This document shows, one piece after another, positions 51,853-62,800 of a stretch of 64,000 bases of DNA (within the stretch, counting starts at the first letter, position 1; every line of letters begins with the position of its first letter). The notes beneath the pieces are model-generated. The model had not been told where the DNA came from, ran no database searches, and saw nothing but the letters and a program-made list of their open reading frames with translations. The stretch is from Isochrysis galbana (taxonomy: Eukaryota > Haptophyta > Isochrysidales > Isochrysidaceae), in the NCBI GenBank assembly GCA_018136815.1, contig CM030936.1, positions 826,831 through 890,830 on the forward strand. The letters run 5' to 3'. Made by a program: the position numbers and the translations under genes.

Positions 51853-53424
51853 ATGCACTTAGGTTCCGAGGCGAGCCTCGCTCTTCCCTCTCTCCAGTGG
51901 TCTCTTCCATCTTGCGCTCCTCTGCGCTGCACGGCCGTACGCGCCAGTGGGCTTCAAGCTTCTCAGGAGTGTGCGGCGCTGGAGCACGTGCTTGGGGCGG
52001 TCGGGAGTGTGCTCCATACACGAATGGATGCAGAGAAGGCTGTCAAGAAAGCTCTTCGAGAGGGGCAGAGGGATGGATCACTGACTGACGCTGACGCACG
52101 CGGATCTGCTGCTGCAGTCATCTTTTGTGCATCCATCTGGCGTGCACGGCTTGCGTACGTTGTTGGCCAGGTCTCACACGGCCGGCCGCCACGTGGACGA
52201 GCATACGACGCACTGCTTTTGACATTGCTGCTCTCAAATCCATCAGAATTCTCGTCAATCCATCCACCTGCTCCTTCAAATTGGTCATCATTCCTGGCAA
52301 GAGAGATTGCTCTCAAAGACCGCTGGGTGTATGAAGCGCTCAGGACTGCTTCTTCGGCACCAATTCACATTCGGTGGCCAATTGCGATGGTCCCGCAAAT
52401 CGCCATCATGTATTCCCTTCCGTGTGGACTCATTCGTGACTGGAGCAGACGCCTGCCTGCCAAAGAACTTAAGCAACTTGCAGCCACATGCAATACACGC
52501 GGGCCGGCGGTACTGCGCGTGAATGTAGAGAGGGCCGATCGCCACCAAGTGCTTGAAGCCTTGAGAGACGCAAACGTGCCTGCGGAGTTGGGCAATCTAT
52601 CCCCGTGGGCGATCAAGCTGATTGGAGGTCGTACGGCGTGGGGCGGTTCTGCTTGGGCCCTCCCTGGTTGGTCTGCTGCGCACTTTGAGCTACAGGACGA
52701 GGGGTCACAGATGATCGTCCACGCTTGTGAGGTGCAAGAAGGAGAGATCGTGTTGGATATGTGTGCCGGGCGCGGTGGTAAAACACTCGCCCTTGCGTCC
52801 ATGGTGGGGCGCACGGGGCAAGTCCTTGCACATGATGTTGACACCAAAGCGCTCCGTCAGCTAGCTGCTGCGGCCAAACGCACGGGTATCGAGACGCGGC
52901 TTAGTGTCTTTGCCAACGACGCCAACATGTCCACGAATCCCAGCACTGCATCGATTTGCTTGCATCGATCTGAGGGTGGGCCCAGTTGGTATTCCGGAGG
53001 CTATGCCGACGTGCGGTTTCGCGAGCCGCATGGCGTTGATCTTGTCCTCGTTGACGCTCCATGCTCCTCTTCAGGAGTTTTGCGCCGTCACCCTGGATTG
53101 CGTTGGAGCGGCCGGTGGGCTGGTAGCGGCCCTCGGCAGATGGCGGCCCTGCAGCTTGAGATATTGTGTGCTGCAGCTACGATGGTGAAGCCCGGAGGAA
53201 GGCTGGTGTACGCGACGTGTGCACTCGAGACGATTGATGATGAGACGGCAGATGCCTTCGAGGCTGGACACCCGGAGATGCGGCCATGGAATTTTGAACT
53301 CTGCAAGAAGGATGTCGGCGCCCAACCTGAGAAGAGTCAGGGCCCCAGACACCGCCGCACTCTTTGGCCGCACCATCTAGGTACAGATGGCTTCTACATT
53401 GCGAGATGGAGACGGACGCCGTAA
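51853..53424 (+). CDS. RsmB/NOL1/NOP2/Sun family RNA cytosine-5 methyltransferase
   Basis: Intronless, 523 residues from ATG 51853. An open frame extends upstream but has no ATG. The N terminus (MHLGSEASLALPSLQW) could be an organelle leader. Residues about 60-180 resemble the NusB-like domain found in RsmB-type enzymes. The catalytic domain follows: FELQDEGSQMIVHACEV, then VLDMCAGRGGKTLALASM (SAM motif I, about 299-316); LAHDVD (motif II); DLVLVDAPCSSSGVLRRHPG (motif IV, with the Cys of DAPC, about 397-416); and GGRLVYATCAL (motif VI, whose TC carries the second catalytic Cys, about 449-459). It ends GFYIARWRR, as is typical. It methylates C5 of cytosine in rRNA or tRNA; the site cannot be assigned. 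Confidence 0.92.
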   Translation: MHLGSEASLALPSLQWSLPSCAPLRCTAVRASGLQASQECAALEHVLGAVGSVLHTRMDAEKAVKKALREGQRDGSLTDADARGSAAAVIFCASIWRARLAYVVGQVSHGRPPRGRAYDALLLTLLLSNPSEFSSIHPPAPSNWSSFLAREIALKDRWVYEALRTASSAPIHIRWPIAMVPQIAIMYSLPCGLIRDWSRRLPAKELKQLAATCNTRGPAVLRVNVERADRHQVLEALRDANVPAELGNLSPWAIKLIGGRTAWGGSAWALPGWSAAHFELQDEGSQMIVHACEVQEGEIVLDMCAGRGGKTLALASMVGRTGQVLAHDVDTKALRQLAAAAKRTGIETRLSVFANDANMSTNPSTASICLHRSEGGPSWYSGGYADVRFREPHGVDLVLVDAPCSSSGVLRRHPGLRWSGRWAGSGPRQMAALQLEILCAAATMVKPGGRLVYATCALETIDDETADAFEAGHPEMRPWNFELCKKDVGAQPEKSQGPRHRRTLWPHHLGTDGFYIARWRRTP

Positions 53425-53639
53425 TATGCCATATGCTCGCGCGATCGCACTCGTTGTGCCAAATCAGTCTCGGTGGTTTGCTTGAATTGCCCCGTTTGCC
53501 GTGCTCCTTGAGTCGGGCTCTCAGACAATCGGCTCGTAAGGACTATAACGGGCACTGAATCAGACCTTTGTTGTCGAATACTTCTGAGTTGTAGTGTCGT
53601 TCATTCGTCGCATTGCGTTGGCTAAGTATCCATTGGAAT

Positions 53640-54366
53640 CCATAGCTAGAAGCCCTTAAAAATTCTTAAAGATTCCCGCTATGCTACTACTTACTCTCTC
53701 CTTAATTGGATTCCCGTTCGACATCGCCCTCGTCCCCACCTCTCTCCCCTTCACGCTCCCCCCCTTATTCCTTTTTGTGCTTGGTTTCGGGGGTTCGGCC
53801 CATGTATACTACTTTGGGCCTAGCGTTGGGGGAGAGAGGGGGCCAATTTCCTCATATACTCGATTCCGCGCTGAACGCGGGCCTAGCCCCGTCTCGAGCA
53901 CTCCGTCACCCCCCTCTCCATTGCTGGAGGGTGAATGGGATGCTGTGCTCTGTCTTCCTGAATTTCACTGCCAGCCCCTTATGGGGGCTGTGTGCTGTTG
54001 CGATGAGGCCGGGCCAGCCCCTCGCGCATGAGCTTGCGAGGCCGGTACCGCGGCCATGTAGGGGTCCGGCCCGGAGGCCTTCCCTATGGGAGTCTTGTGG
54101 ATTGTGTCCTGGGCGGCTGGGTGTGGTGTGTGTGTGGAGGCAAGTCTGCTTGGCAGCCCGCAATGGCTGCCTTGGTGAGCTGCTCGTGTGGTTCGCGGGT
54201 CGGCCCGTGCGATGTCTCGCGCGCACCTGGTTGGGTGGTTCGTCCGAGCGAGGGCGCTTCGGCGACAGGGGCGTGTCCATAAGCAGGTCGTCGTCCTCGT
54301 CCGTGTGGGCGGGAAGAGGGGAGGGGAGCGGCGCGCGCTCCATGATCCTATCGTTTTAACGATAGT
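53640..54366 (-). mobile_element. Composite retroposon: LINE head joined to family D tail (head copy c)
   Basis: Read on the minus strand: CTATCGTTTTAACGATAG hairpin (54348-54365), ATGGAGCGCGC at 54343, about 145 codons of ORF1 start (MERAPLPSPLPAHTDEDDDL, then SHREGLRAGPLHGRGT, matching copy a), then directly a family D tail (53640-53900) ending in GAATCTTTAAGAATTTTTAAG. EN, RT and the rest of ORF1 are absent. About 727 bp long. It behaves like a LINE-derived SINE or an internally deleted LINE. Confidence 0.7.
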
Positions 54367-55093
54367 TGCTCATGCCGGGAGCCAGAAGGCAATATGACCG
54401 ACAGGCCCCGAAGATGGGAGAATTTGGAGCCTGAGGGGAAGGCATGAGGCGCCTCCCACATGCCACATGTGACATGTGAACTAAGTATAACTTTACTTGA
54501 AAATGGCCGCGCTGAAGAAAATATGAATGTGAACCCTCCACGCCCTCTTTTTTTTGGGGGGGGGGGTCAAGGGAAGGGGGGGGGGGGAGAAAATAACATT
54601 CTCTCGAGGTCCATGGGCGATGGCGGCGACGGAGAAACAAATCCGAACATGAAGTTTCAGTCTCTTATCTTGTGCGTGCACGCGCGCCAGTACCAATATT
54701 TTTATCTGTACCATTCGACTCGTAGACACAGCGTAATCAAACAAACAACATTGTGCACTGCACGCACGCACACGCACATACAGATACATGCATAGAAAAA
54801 GAGAATGCTACAGGCGAGCTAGCATTCATTCCATAGGTACATAGATGCGCACAACAAAGTACTAGAGAAATGAATGTATAGCTAATGAAAAATGAGTCGA
54901 AGATCGCCTGTGCGAGCGGTGCCGAACAGATTGTCTCCCAGCTCACTTAAAAGCTTTCAATAGATGTATGGTCGTCGACGGACATAATATGCACAATTAC
55001 ACAATAGAAGTTTTTTGTGAGTACGATAAGGTCTGCTTGTCAGTGTGGCAAGGCTCCCTTTCATACTACGATGTTGGAGATCGAGGTGCATGC
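54367..55093. other. Intergenic, no gene seen
   Basis: T run then G runs at 54548-54590. ACACGCACGCACAC words at 54755-54785. No supported coding sequence. Confidence 0.5.
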
Positions 55094-56300
55094 CTAGACT
55101 TTGAGCTCATCCCAACAAGAGTAGAATGCGATTCCCCGGTGAGTCTTCTGGCAAAGCACAGTAGGCGAGATGACATGCACATTCGTTGAGCCAATAGAAG
55201 ATGGCGCGACTTCGATACCCGCAATATTGACCGCATCGAGGACCAAGTCAAAAGCAAGGGTCATAGTGGCGCAGACGGTCTTAGTAAATCGATGGCTACA
55301 TCGCTCCAATTCTGCTCTCAGAATTTTGCTCGCGGCGCATGAGATGTTGGCCATACGAGACCAATGATGCAGCAGCGACCGGCTGTGGGCGTGTGCGGTG
55401 CTCTCATCTTTCCTGTGGTGTCGAAAAGCATTTCTCCAAACACTTCGATTCCGAACCACCCAGCCAGCGCCCTCTCCTCTTCTTCTTCTTCTGCGACCGT
55501 TTCGGATCGCCATCAATCTGATCCGACAGACTTGATGCAGCTCGCACGCCAGGCAAAACATGCAAGAATGCTCCGTGCTGGATGCGTAAGGCTGCTAATT
55601 CTTCAAGAGCTTTCTGTTGAGATTTGAATTGTTCGTCGTGCACGTTAAGGTTGCTACATTCCAATTCTGAACAGGGCTGCAAGGGTTCGGTGTGGGTGTG
55701 TAGTCTATGCGAGTTAGAACTCATTGTCATCAGGTCGCTCAGCGAGGAAGAACTCTCCGTAAGCATGGTCTGGTCCATTTGGGATATGGAAGGATCGCAG
55801 CCTTCGGATATACACTGCTCTTCATCCGCGCCACAATCCTGCTCTGTGAGCGCGAAAGAAATCGAGTCGTCCAAAGACAGAGGCTTCTGCGTCCGTTCTC
55901 TACAGCGTGCACTATTCCCGAATGTTGATAATTGAGACTTCAGGCTGAAACCGTTCCCGGACGTCGCCGTGGCAAGCGTGTCATCAGCGGCTCGAGGCTC
56001 TTCGTTGGTACTCGGCTCATTTCCAAAGGTACTCTGTGCATGCAGCGATGCTTGACGAAACGACTCCTGCTGCTTGGAGTGGCGGTAACGATAGAGCACC
56101 TCATCGCCTGTCCGTTGGCGCTGCATCATCACCTCGTGGTGGCGTGTCTCCGACCACCTGTCAGGCTGCTTCTCCTGCGGCTGCGTATTGCAGTGATGCT
56201 GAAGCATCCTCTTCCACATGCCGAGCAGCATGCCTCGCTTGGGATTCTCAGATCTGAGCATCGTGGTTGAAGGCTGTGCACAAGCGAGGTTCTTAGCCAT
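55094..56300 (-). CDS. Hypothetical protein, two joined frames
   Basis: Minus strand. The first frame runs from ATG 56300 to 55404 (298 residues) and is Ser/Gln-rich with SISFALTEQDCGADEEQC, then SSSSLSDLMTMSSNSHRL, and ends in a basic KKKKRRGRW stretch. The second frame, 55561-55094, overlaps in a different phase and has a more ordered end (CATMTLAFDLVLDAVNIAGI, VHVISPTVLCQK). An intron or a frameshift should connect them; I could not fix the splice sites. No family is recognised. Low-complexity content is modest and no GA tract runs through it, so a real gene is plausible. Confidence 0.4.
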
Positions 56301-56940
56301 CCTCGCTGTGCCGCGCCACAGGAGGTGGATGGGTTGTGATGGAGGAGGAGAGGGAGAGGGAGAGAAGGCCCACGCGCACCGATCGCCGGGCCAAACAAGG
56401 AACTTGGGAGCGGCGGGCGCCACCCCCCCCCCCCCCCCCTTTCCCCTCGGAGAGGAGGACGCGTCATACCATGAAATTAGCTGAGCTATTCTTGATTGAT
56501 GATTGGAGAGGACGAAACCTCGCGTAGTGGTGAGTATCTCGGAACTCTGGATTCAGGACAGGGACGAAGCCCTCTCTCTCACGTCTAATGGAGGATGGAG
56601 GATGGAGGCAGTGGCCAATGGCCATAGATGCCCTAAGGTGCCACCCATCCCCATAATAATCAGTGTTCGGAGTTTACTAAATAGTTTATGAACACTTGTT
56701 TACCTTCACCAAACGCGGGATATGAAACGGGTGTTCACGTCCGTTTACAAGAGCAGCGAGTCTTGGTGAACGTGAACGTAAACGGGGTTGTTTACGTAAA
56801 CAATATGAACAATATGAACAATATGAACTAACTGTAAACTGTACCGGGGGGGGGGGCGGGGGGTAGGCGCGGCGAGGGGGGCGTTTTGAATGTCTAGTGT
56901 CTCTAGTGCCTAGTGTCTAGTGCTAGTGCCCAGTGCCCAG
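56301..56940. other. Intergenic, GTTTAC-rich island
   Basis: Purine-rich and C-run sequence at 56340-56440. At 56690-56830 GTTTAC, GTAAAC, GTGAACG and AATATGAAC words repeat (AACAATATG three times). At 56890-56960 TAGTGTCTAGTG words repeat. No gene. Confidence 0.5.
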
Positions 56941-56947
56941 TGTCTAG

Positions 56948-57345
56948 CTAGTGTCTAGTGTAGAGTGCAGAGTGTCGAGACGAGTTCGGTCTCGGGCCGC
57001 GCCGCCAAGGCGGCGCGGCCTTCTCCAGGGTGAGTGAGGCCTCTGCCATAAGGCATGCCTGTTGGAGGGTTGGCGTGTCTCGTCTGGTGTAGGCCGGGTG
57101 GGGTCCACAGCCTGCTGTCTCCCATGAGGGGGACCAGCAAGGCTGCTGAGGGTGGCGTGGCCGAGGCCACGGGCCGTGTGGCGCGACGCGAGTCGCACGC
57201 ACCTGCTCGGCCTCCGCGGGCGGACGCGGTCGCTTCGCCAGCGACTGCTCCATGGGTACTGGGGGGGCGCCCTCAGCGGGGGGCCCGAAGGAGAGGGGAG
57301 TCGCGGCGGCGCGCTCCATTGCGACCAAGTATAAACTTAGTTGCT
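56948..57345 (-). mobile_element. LINE head copy d
   Basis: The minus strand has ATGGAGCGCGCC at 57319, preceded by AAGTTTATACTTGG in the position of the hairpin, and GCAACT at the outer end like copies a and c. It encodes MERAAATPLSFGPPAEGAPP with about 120 codons open. It lies about 50 bp downstream (on the minus strand) of the end of the LINE ORF2 remnant at 57395. Confidence 0.62.
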
Positions 57346-57607
57346 GGTGGCAGAACATACAAACGAACATTCTAAGATATTTAGATTTAGATGTTTAGCC
57401 TTGCACGTCACAGGCATTCACATAGGTCATGACTCGTAACATGGGACACCAATGAATCACGGAACCTGGTCGCGCAGCCGAGGGCGGGGACTTCGCTTGT
57501 TTTTTGAGAAGGTCGATATAATTAGCGGTGGCGTGTATTAGTTTGGATCCGGCCCATGCAGATATCTTTTCCCACGACTTGAGCAAGGGGGCTACCGATA
57601 TATAGTT

Positions 57608-58502
57608 AGGGCCTGGTAAGAGTTTCGCGCCGGACCCCCCCAAGTTTCGCGCAAAAATTTTGCAAAGTTTCGCACTAATCCGCCCAAGTTTCGCAATAAG
57701 TTTCGCAAGTTTCGCGTCTTTTTCGAGGAGTTGTATGTTGTATGTACGTACATGCAATTTTAAATGTAGCTGTAGTTGGTTGCTGGGGCGCCATGATGCC
57801 CCGTACGCCCGCCCCCGGGCTCTGCCAGGGTGCCAGGGTCTTTGCAAGGCCTGCGGGGATATCTTCACCCCCACCTTCACCTGCGTCTGCGAGTGATACA
57901 CTTGGTTGTAGCCACCCCGGAAATCAACCGGGAGACGAGACGATAGGCACAAGGCACAACTAAGAACTAAGTGCGCACCCAGGACAATCCCGACACGGGG
58001 AGGGAACCAAAACGACACAAGTATACGAGCACGGCGCACAAAATACCTCGATAGGTAGGGCAGCGACATCTATAGATAGTCAATAGCGCATAACGAAAGG
58101 CCTCCCTCGAACTCGCACTCCGAGCCGGGCCCATGGGAGCAGAGCACCTGAGCACTTGGGCCGCACCCCCAAAACCAAAGTAAAAGGAACGAGGGGGGGA
58201 AGGTAAGGGGGCGAAGGAAAGGGAAGTAAGGGCGATGAACGATGAACGAACGGGAGGTAGAAAGAGGATGCCAGTCTAGCAATAGGTGTTAGCGTTAGCC
58301 CTGGATCTTCAGATTTTTTTCCGCTCCTCGTTACTTGCCTCTCGCCAGCGGCCAGCGGCGACCGTAACCGTAACGTCGTAACGGTAAGTTTCGCGGAGTT
58401 TCGCATACGGGCAATTTTGGGGCCCAAGTTTCGCGAAAGTTTCAGGGCCAAAAAAGTGACCCAAGTTTCGCGATAAGTTTCGCGAAACTCTTACCCGGCC
58501 CT
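57608..58502. mobile_element. MULE-like non-autonomous TIR transposon, 10-bp TSD, nested in LINE ORF2
   Basis: 895 bp. Terminal inverted repeats of 22 bp: AGGGCC(T or G)GG then TAAGAGTTTCGCG, one mismatch (57608-57629 and 58481-58502). The direct repeat ATATATAGTT flanks it at 57598-57607 and 58503-58512. Both subterminal regions are packed with AAGTTTCGC words (57640-57715 and 58384-58490). No transposase is encoded. Removing the element plus one TSD copy joins the two LINE frames in phase, confirming the borders. The 10-bp TSD suits the Mutator-like superfamily. It contains a family D retroposon. Confidence 0.9.
58090..58318 (+). repeat. Family D retroposon tail, copy 4, inside the MULE-like element
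   Basis: CACCTGAGCACTTGGGCCGCACCCCCAAAACC (in parts), a purine-rich segment, AATAGGTGTTAG, then CTGGATCTTCAGATTTTTTT. It matches copies at 725-900 and 42230-42480. Its position inside the TIR element makes a three-layer nest. Confidence 0.75.
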
Positions 58503-59571
58503 ATATATAGTTGCCTTTATGGCGTATCCAACGCTCTCCTTCCGGCAAGTATGCCATGCATTCCTCCGTAGTGTATATAACCCCCGTGCTCGGGTTGACG
58601 GTATTGTGAACGATGACTGTCTGTAAAGACTCCCATTTCGATCTGTGTGAATGGTGAATCGCCGGAGGCTTGTGAAACAGATTGTGCCATATCGGGGAGC
58701 CCTGGGCCCCTTCCCGTGTGTCGGTCTCCCTTAGGAATTTGAGTTTTCTGAAGTTTTCAAGTGCTAGCTTCCAAAAGGTCGGGAGCGTGTTGTTGCCATG
58801 AATACTAGCCGTGAGGCTTTTGGCGTCGACTTTCGAGAAGACCGCTGCTCTCCCCAGCGGGGTACGGCAGAACCATCGGTCCAATACAGTTTTCCATTCC
58901 GCCTGTGACGGGTTAAGATACCTGACCATCCATATCGCTTGGAGCGCTCGCGTGTGCTCTTTGATAGGGAGTAATCCGATCCCCAGAAGGGGCCCGTCCT
59001 CGATCGTCCCCACTCTCGGGTACGTCGGGCACGTTATCCATCTTCTGCTGTTTTGCGATGAGCCTAGCTCATCAGCCTGTAGCCGGGGGGACCTGTCCCA
59101 TAGGATCGCCTGAACGTCCGAGTCAATGGCTTCCATGAACCATGCCGGGGGGGTAGAAGTAGATAACCAGTATCTCGGCGTACCGTATATAATAAAGTTC
59201 GCTAGTAGTGTCCTCCCGTGTATCGAAAGGCTCTGAACACATTTCCATGCGGCGACTTTCTTTTTGAGCTTAGCGTAGAGCTTTTCCAAGAAGGTATCGT
59301 TGTCGGGTCCTTCCCAGAAGGGCGCTGGGTTGCCCCCTCGTTAGACCGGGTATCTCTGTGGACGCTTTCTACACAGTTAAAGTCCCCCGCTAGTATAGTG
59401 TGGGATAGTATTTCCGCCGCTGCGTGTAGCGTTTTGACCTCGTCGGCATATCGACGTCACGGTCGGCGGCATGCGAGCGCTTCGGATCCGGCGGCTTGGG
59501 TCCGCCCCGTTGGGCGTCGTGGCTGCGGGGTGCTGGGAGAGGGCAGCCGTCGCCGTCGGCGCGTGCTCCAT

Positions 59572-59892
59572 CGCTGAAACTATAACAATAGTTTTTGAGC
59601 TACATGCATGTAATATTGCCGTGTAATACATGCATGGAAGTCGAATAAACGCAAGAAAAATCTGCTTCGAAAGTGCCAATCGAGGTTCAACCCTAGAGAT
59701 GATCCCTACCTCACGACCTCCACTTGATTATGGGGTATGCTTGAGGTTCTTGTGAACGAGGCTACTATCGCGCCGCCACTGCCCGCCCGCCAACCTGCAC
59801 CATCAGAAAAGTCCGTGTTCACCGATCCATCAACAATCCGCCGGCGTGTCTACCTAGCAGTTGTGCAAGGGAGCAATGCCACGGCAACCTCT
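59572..59892. other. Spacer between LINE and NBAS gene
   Basis: Short spacer with no gene seen. GTAATATTGCCGTGTAATACATGCATGG repeats ATGCATG words at 59605-59635. The NBAS stop lies at 59893. Confidence 0.5.
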
Positions 59893-62800
59893 TTACGGGC
59901 GGAAAGACTGCCACAATGCGCGCAACGGGTGTCCCGTGTCAGCCGCGATGGCCTCAGCGCGCGCGTGCACGAAGGCACTTATCGCCGCGAATTTCGCGGC
60001 AGTTGAACAGAGCATGGGGTGAGTGCGGTACCGCTTTAGAAGCATCGCTCCCGCAGCCTCAAACAACTGCTTCCTCACGAGCACACCCACTGCGTGTTCT
60101 AGGTCGGTCTCGGAGAGGCAAGTCGCCAAATGCGGCTCGATCTGGGTCCAGTAAGTGCTGCATGCGATCGAATCTAGCATGCCGCTACGCAGCAGGAGTA
60201 GAGCTAGGTGTGCATCAGCACGCGGCGGCGGTGAGCCACGCGCCCACTCCTCTAAATCGTCGGGCGTTGCCTGTGTTGTTGACGCCAGCCAGCGGACGAG
60301 CGTTCGCACCCCAGCCTTATTACGTGATAGCAGCACGCACTTTACACATGCTAGTCTCGCCTCCTCGTGAGGCGACGCACCCTGCGCGCAAGAGCCCGAC
60401 GATTCTGCTGCTTGAGCCATGATGGCGGAGCGCAGCCGGCGCTCCTCCTCCTCCATCAAAATACGACGACGGTCGGGCTCGGTGGCCATACGCACCCGCA
60501 GAACCGCCTCGCCTCCGCCGAGCTCTACTGCGCAAAGAAGAAGGTCAAGCCACTGCTCGTGAAGCGGACAGAGCGCCCCATCAGGAGAAGCATGGTGGAC
60601 GCCGTTGACAAACTCAATATGCACACGCCAGATGCGCATGAGTCCAGCAATGGCGGACAGCTGCGCATCGATGGGTGGCATTGTTGGCGCTGGGATCTCA
60701 GCGGCCGCATGTTGTGAATTACGTGCCTCAGTCCGCATTCGACTCACGAGCGCTGCAGCAGCACGCATGGCACCGGCGCCTGAGCCCTCAGCGAGTCGAA
60801 GAGGTGCGCAACCAAAGATGGATGTAGCAGTGTCGATTCGATCTACGTGGTGATCTAGCTGCCCCTCAGATGCGGAACTTGGCGTCCACACCGAACATAT
60901 CTTTTGACGAGAAGCCTTGTCTAGGAGAGCATCAATGCCAACATCACCAGTGGCATCGACGATGTCGCATACGCGTTCCCCCTCGTCGCGTGCCGTCAAT
61001 TCAACCCGCCAGCGGCCGTGGAGTGCGACGAGGAGAGAGTACACTTCGACGGCGGGGGCGTCAGCTGCATCTGCTGCTTGCCACATTAGCACGGAGCGCT
61101 CAGCGCGCGCGACACCATCGGCAGCCGCCCACCGGCCTAAAAGGGAAGCGGCGGCAACGGCGCCCCGGACACTATCTATCCGAGCTGCTGGTTTCCCTCC
61201 TGCCCTGCGCTCGGCCTCAGTCTCAACTGCCACGGCCACTTGCTTCTGCAACCATAGAAGCGTTCCTAAATGACGGCGCCTTTGAAGGACCTCGCGCAAG
61301 GATGCCGCGGCATCCCTGGACATGCGCCCGGCAAAATCGGCACTTCCCGTCCCCTCAGCAGCCGCAACGGCCCGAAAGGCGAGGCTGTGCAGGGCTTGGG
61401 CGCGCAACACTGGCAGGGATGCGTCAATGAGCGAGCACAACTCATCAAGCGCGAGGCTTCCGGAGCCGTCTGCAAGATGGGAAATTGCGGCGGCTCCAGT
61501 AGAGCCACATAGCGGAATGTCCCCGGGCGTCATTGGCAACAAGAGCTCGCGCAGATGCGCGTGCCAAATGCGCGGAAAGAGCGCCGCGGCCGCACGACGG
61601 TGGCCGAGCCGAGTCCGGTACGGCACGTCGGGGTCGGATGTGGCCAGCCCAAGCCGATGCACTGCAAGCGCCGACCACACAGAGCTAGAGCAGAAGAGCG
61701 CGCGCGCCGAGGCAACTTCGGAGGGATGGGCAGCCATCTGAACCAACGCAAGAATTTCCGGTGCGACGAGCGCGAGGCGAACCGCAGTTGACTCATCCAC
61801 CGCTGACTTCCACGCCACCGCCGCTCCGGGCGCAATTCGCAGACCCAACCGACAGAACATTGTGTGGTCAGCGTCACTGACAGCGCTGGAAAGCGGCACA
61901 CACATGATTTCGAGGAGCTGTAGCAGATTGAGCTCCGCACCCACTCGAGAAAGGGTCCCGACGAGCTGTCGCAAGGCGAGCAAGAGCTTGGCGTTGTGGT
62001 CCCGGTCGTAGCTAGCGGGAATGCTGCGCCTCGCTGCGGCGAACGTCGCAAAACGAGCACGCAACCGCAGCTCGGCGTCCAGTAGCATACCAAGAATGAA
62101 CCTATAACGTGGGAGCACGCAAGGAGTCGGTGGTTTTGCAATGAGACGGTGCGTGAGTGCATTGTGGAATTCCGTGCGCACACTAGGGTCGGAGCCCAGG
62201 GGCCGGGGCAGCGTCACACAGGAAGAGGGCGTCATGACGCCTCGCGGTCAGCCAGCGCATGATTACGGTTGTGAGCCGAACGCAAAGCTGGACTGGCTGA
62301 AGAAGGAGCGCCGAGGTATGCTCTTTGATAGCGGAGCGCATCGTGCCCATCACGCTGCCGACGTCCACAGCCGCAGCATCTATTTCAGCGCTTGGTGCGG
62401 ACGACATCGCATTCAAAGCCTCCCAAAGAATGGCCTCGACCCTCTCCATTCGCAGGATCCACTCGTTGAGCTCCTCTCCAAAGGCAGCCGATGCGGCCCC
62501 TTGCAGCACAATCTCTGAAGAGGCCCGCGCTATTTCCAAGGATGCCAACGCAGCATCCGCATCAGGGCATGTCGATGAATGCGCGCTCGGTGTGCCGGCC
62601 CCGGCGAGCGCCTCCTCTCTTGCGGCTGCAGCTTCTAGCGCAGCTAGAAGATCGGATTCATCCTCTACCACCGGTTCACGTTCAGCCAGGTTGCTGCCCT
62701 TCTTCGGCTTGCTTTCCGCATGAGGTTGCGGACTGGCCGCCAAGTTCGTGCCCACCAGTTGTAGGGCGAGCTGAAATGCGGCCAAATCACTGCACCTTGC

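Larger units (their letters stand above)
57395..59571 (-). mobile_element. Internally deleted LINE interrupted by a MULE-like element (head copy e)
   Basis: Read on the minus strand: ATGGAGCACGC start at 59571 (eroded head), about 60 codons, then an endonuclease scrap ILAGDFNCVESVHRD (about 59350-59410; GDFN is the APE hallmark). A jump at about 59290-59300 then removes the whole RT domain, and the frame enters LYAKLKKKVAAWKCVQSLSI and HGRTLLANFIIYGTPRYW, the region after RT in L1-like elements. At 58503-58512 the frame is cut by the element 57608-58502 and resumes in phase (SVAPLLKSWEKISAWAGSKL), ending at 57395. The C-terminal part is homologous to the LINE at 43.96-45.27 kb. Confidence 0.78.

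Noticed and set aside
51247-51858. 203-residue minus frame upstream of the RNA methyltransferase
   Set aside because: No recognisable motif and it overlaps the promoter region of a well-supported gene; kept only as an intergenic note.
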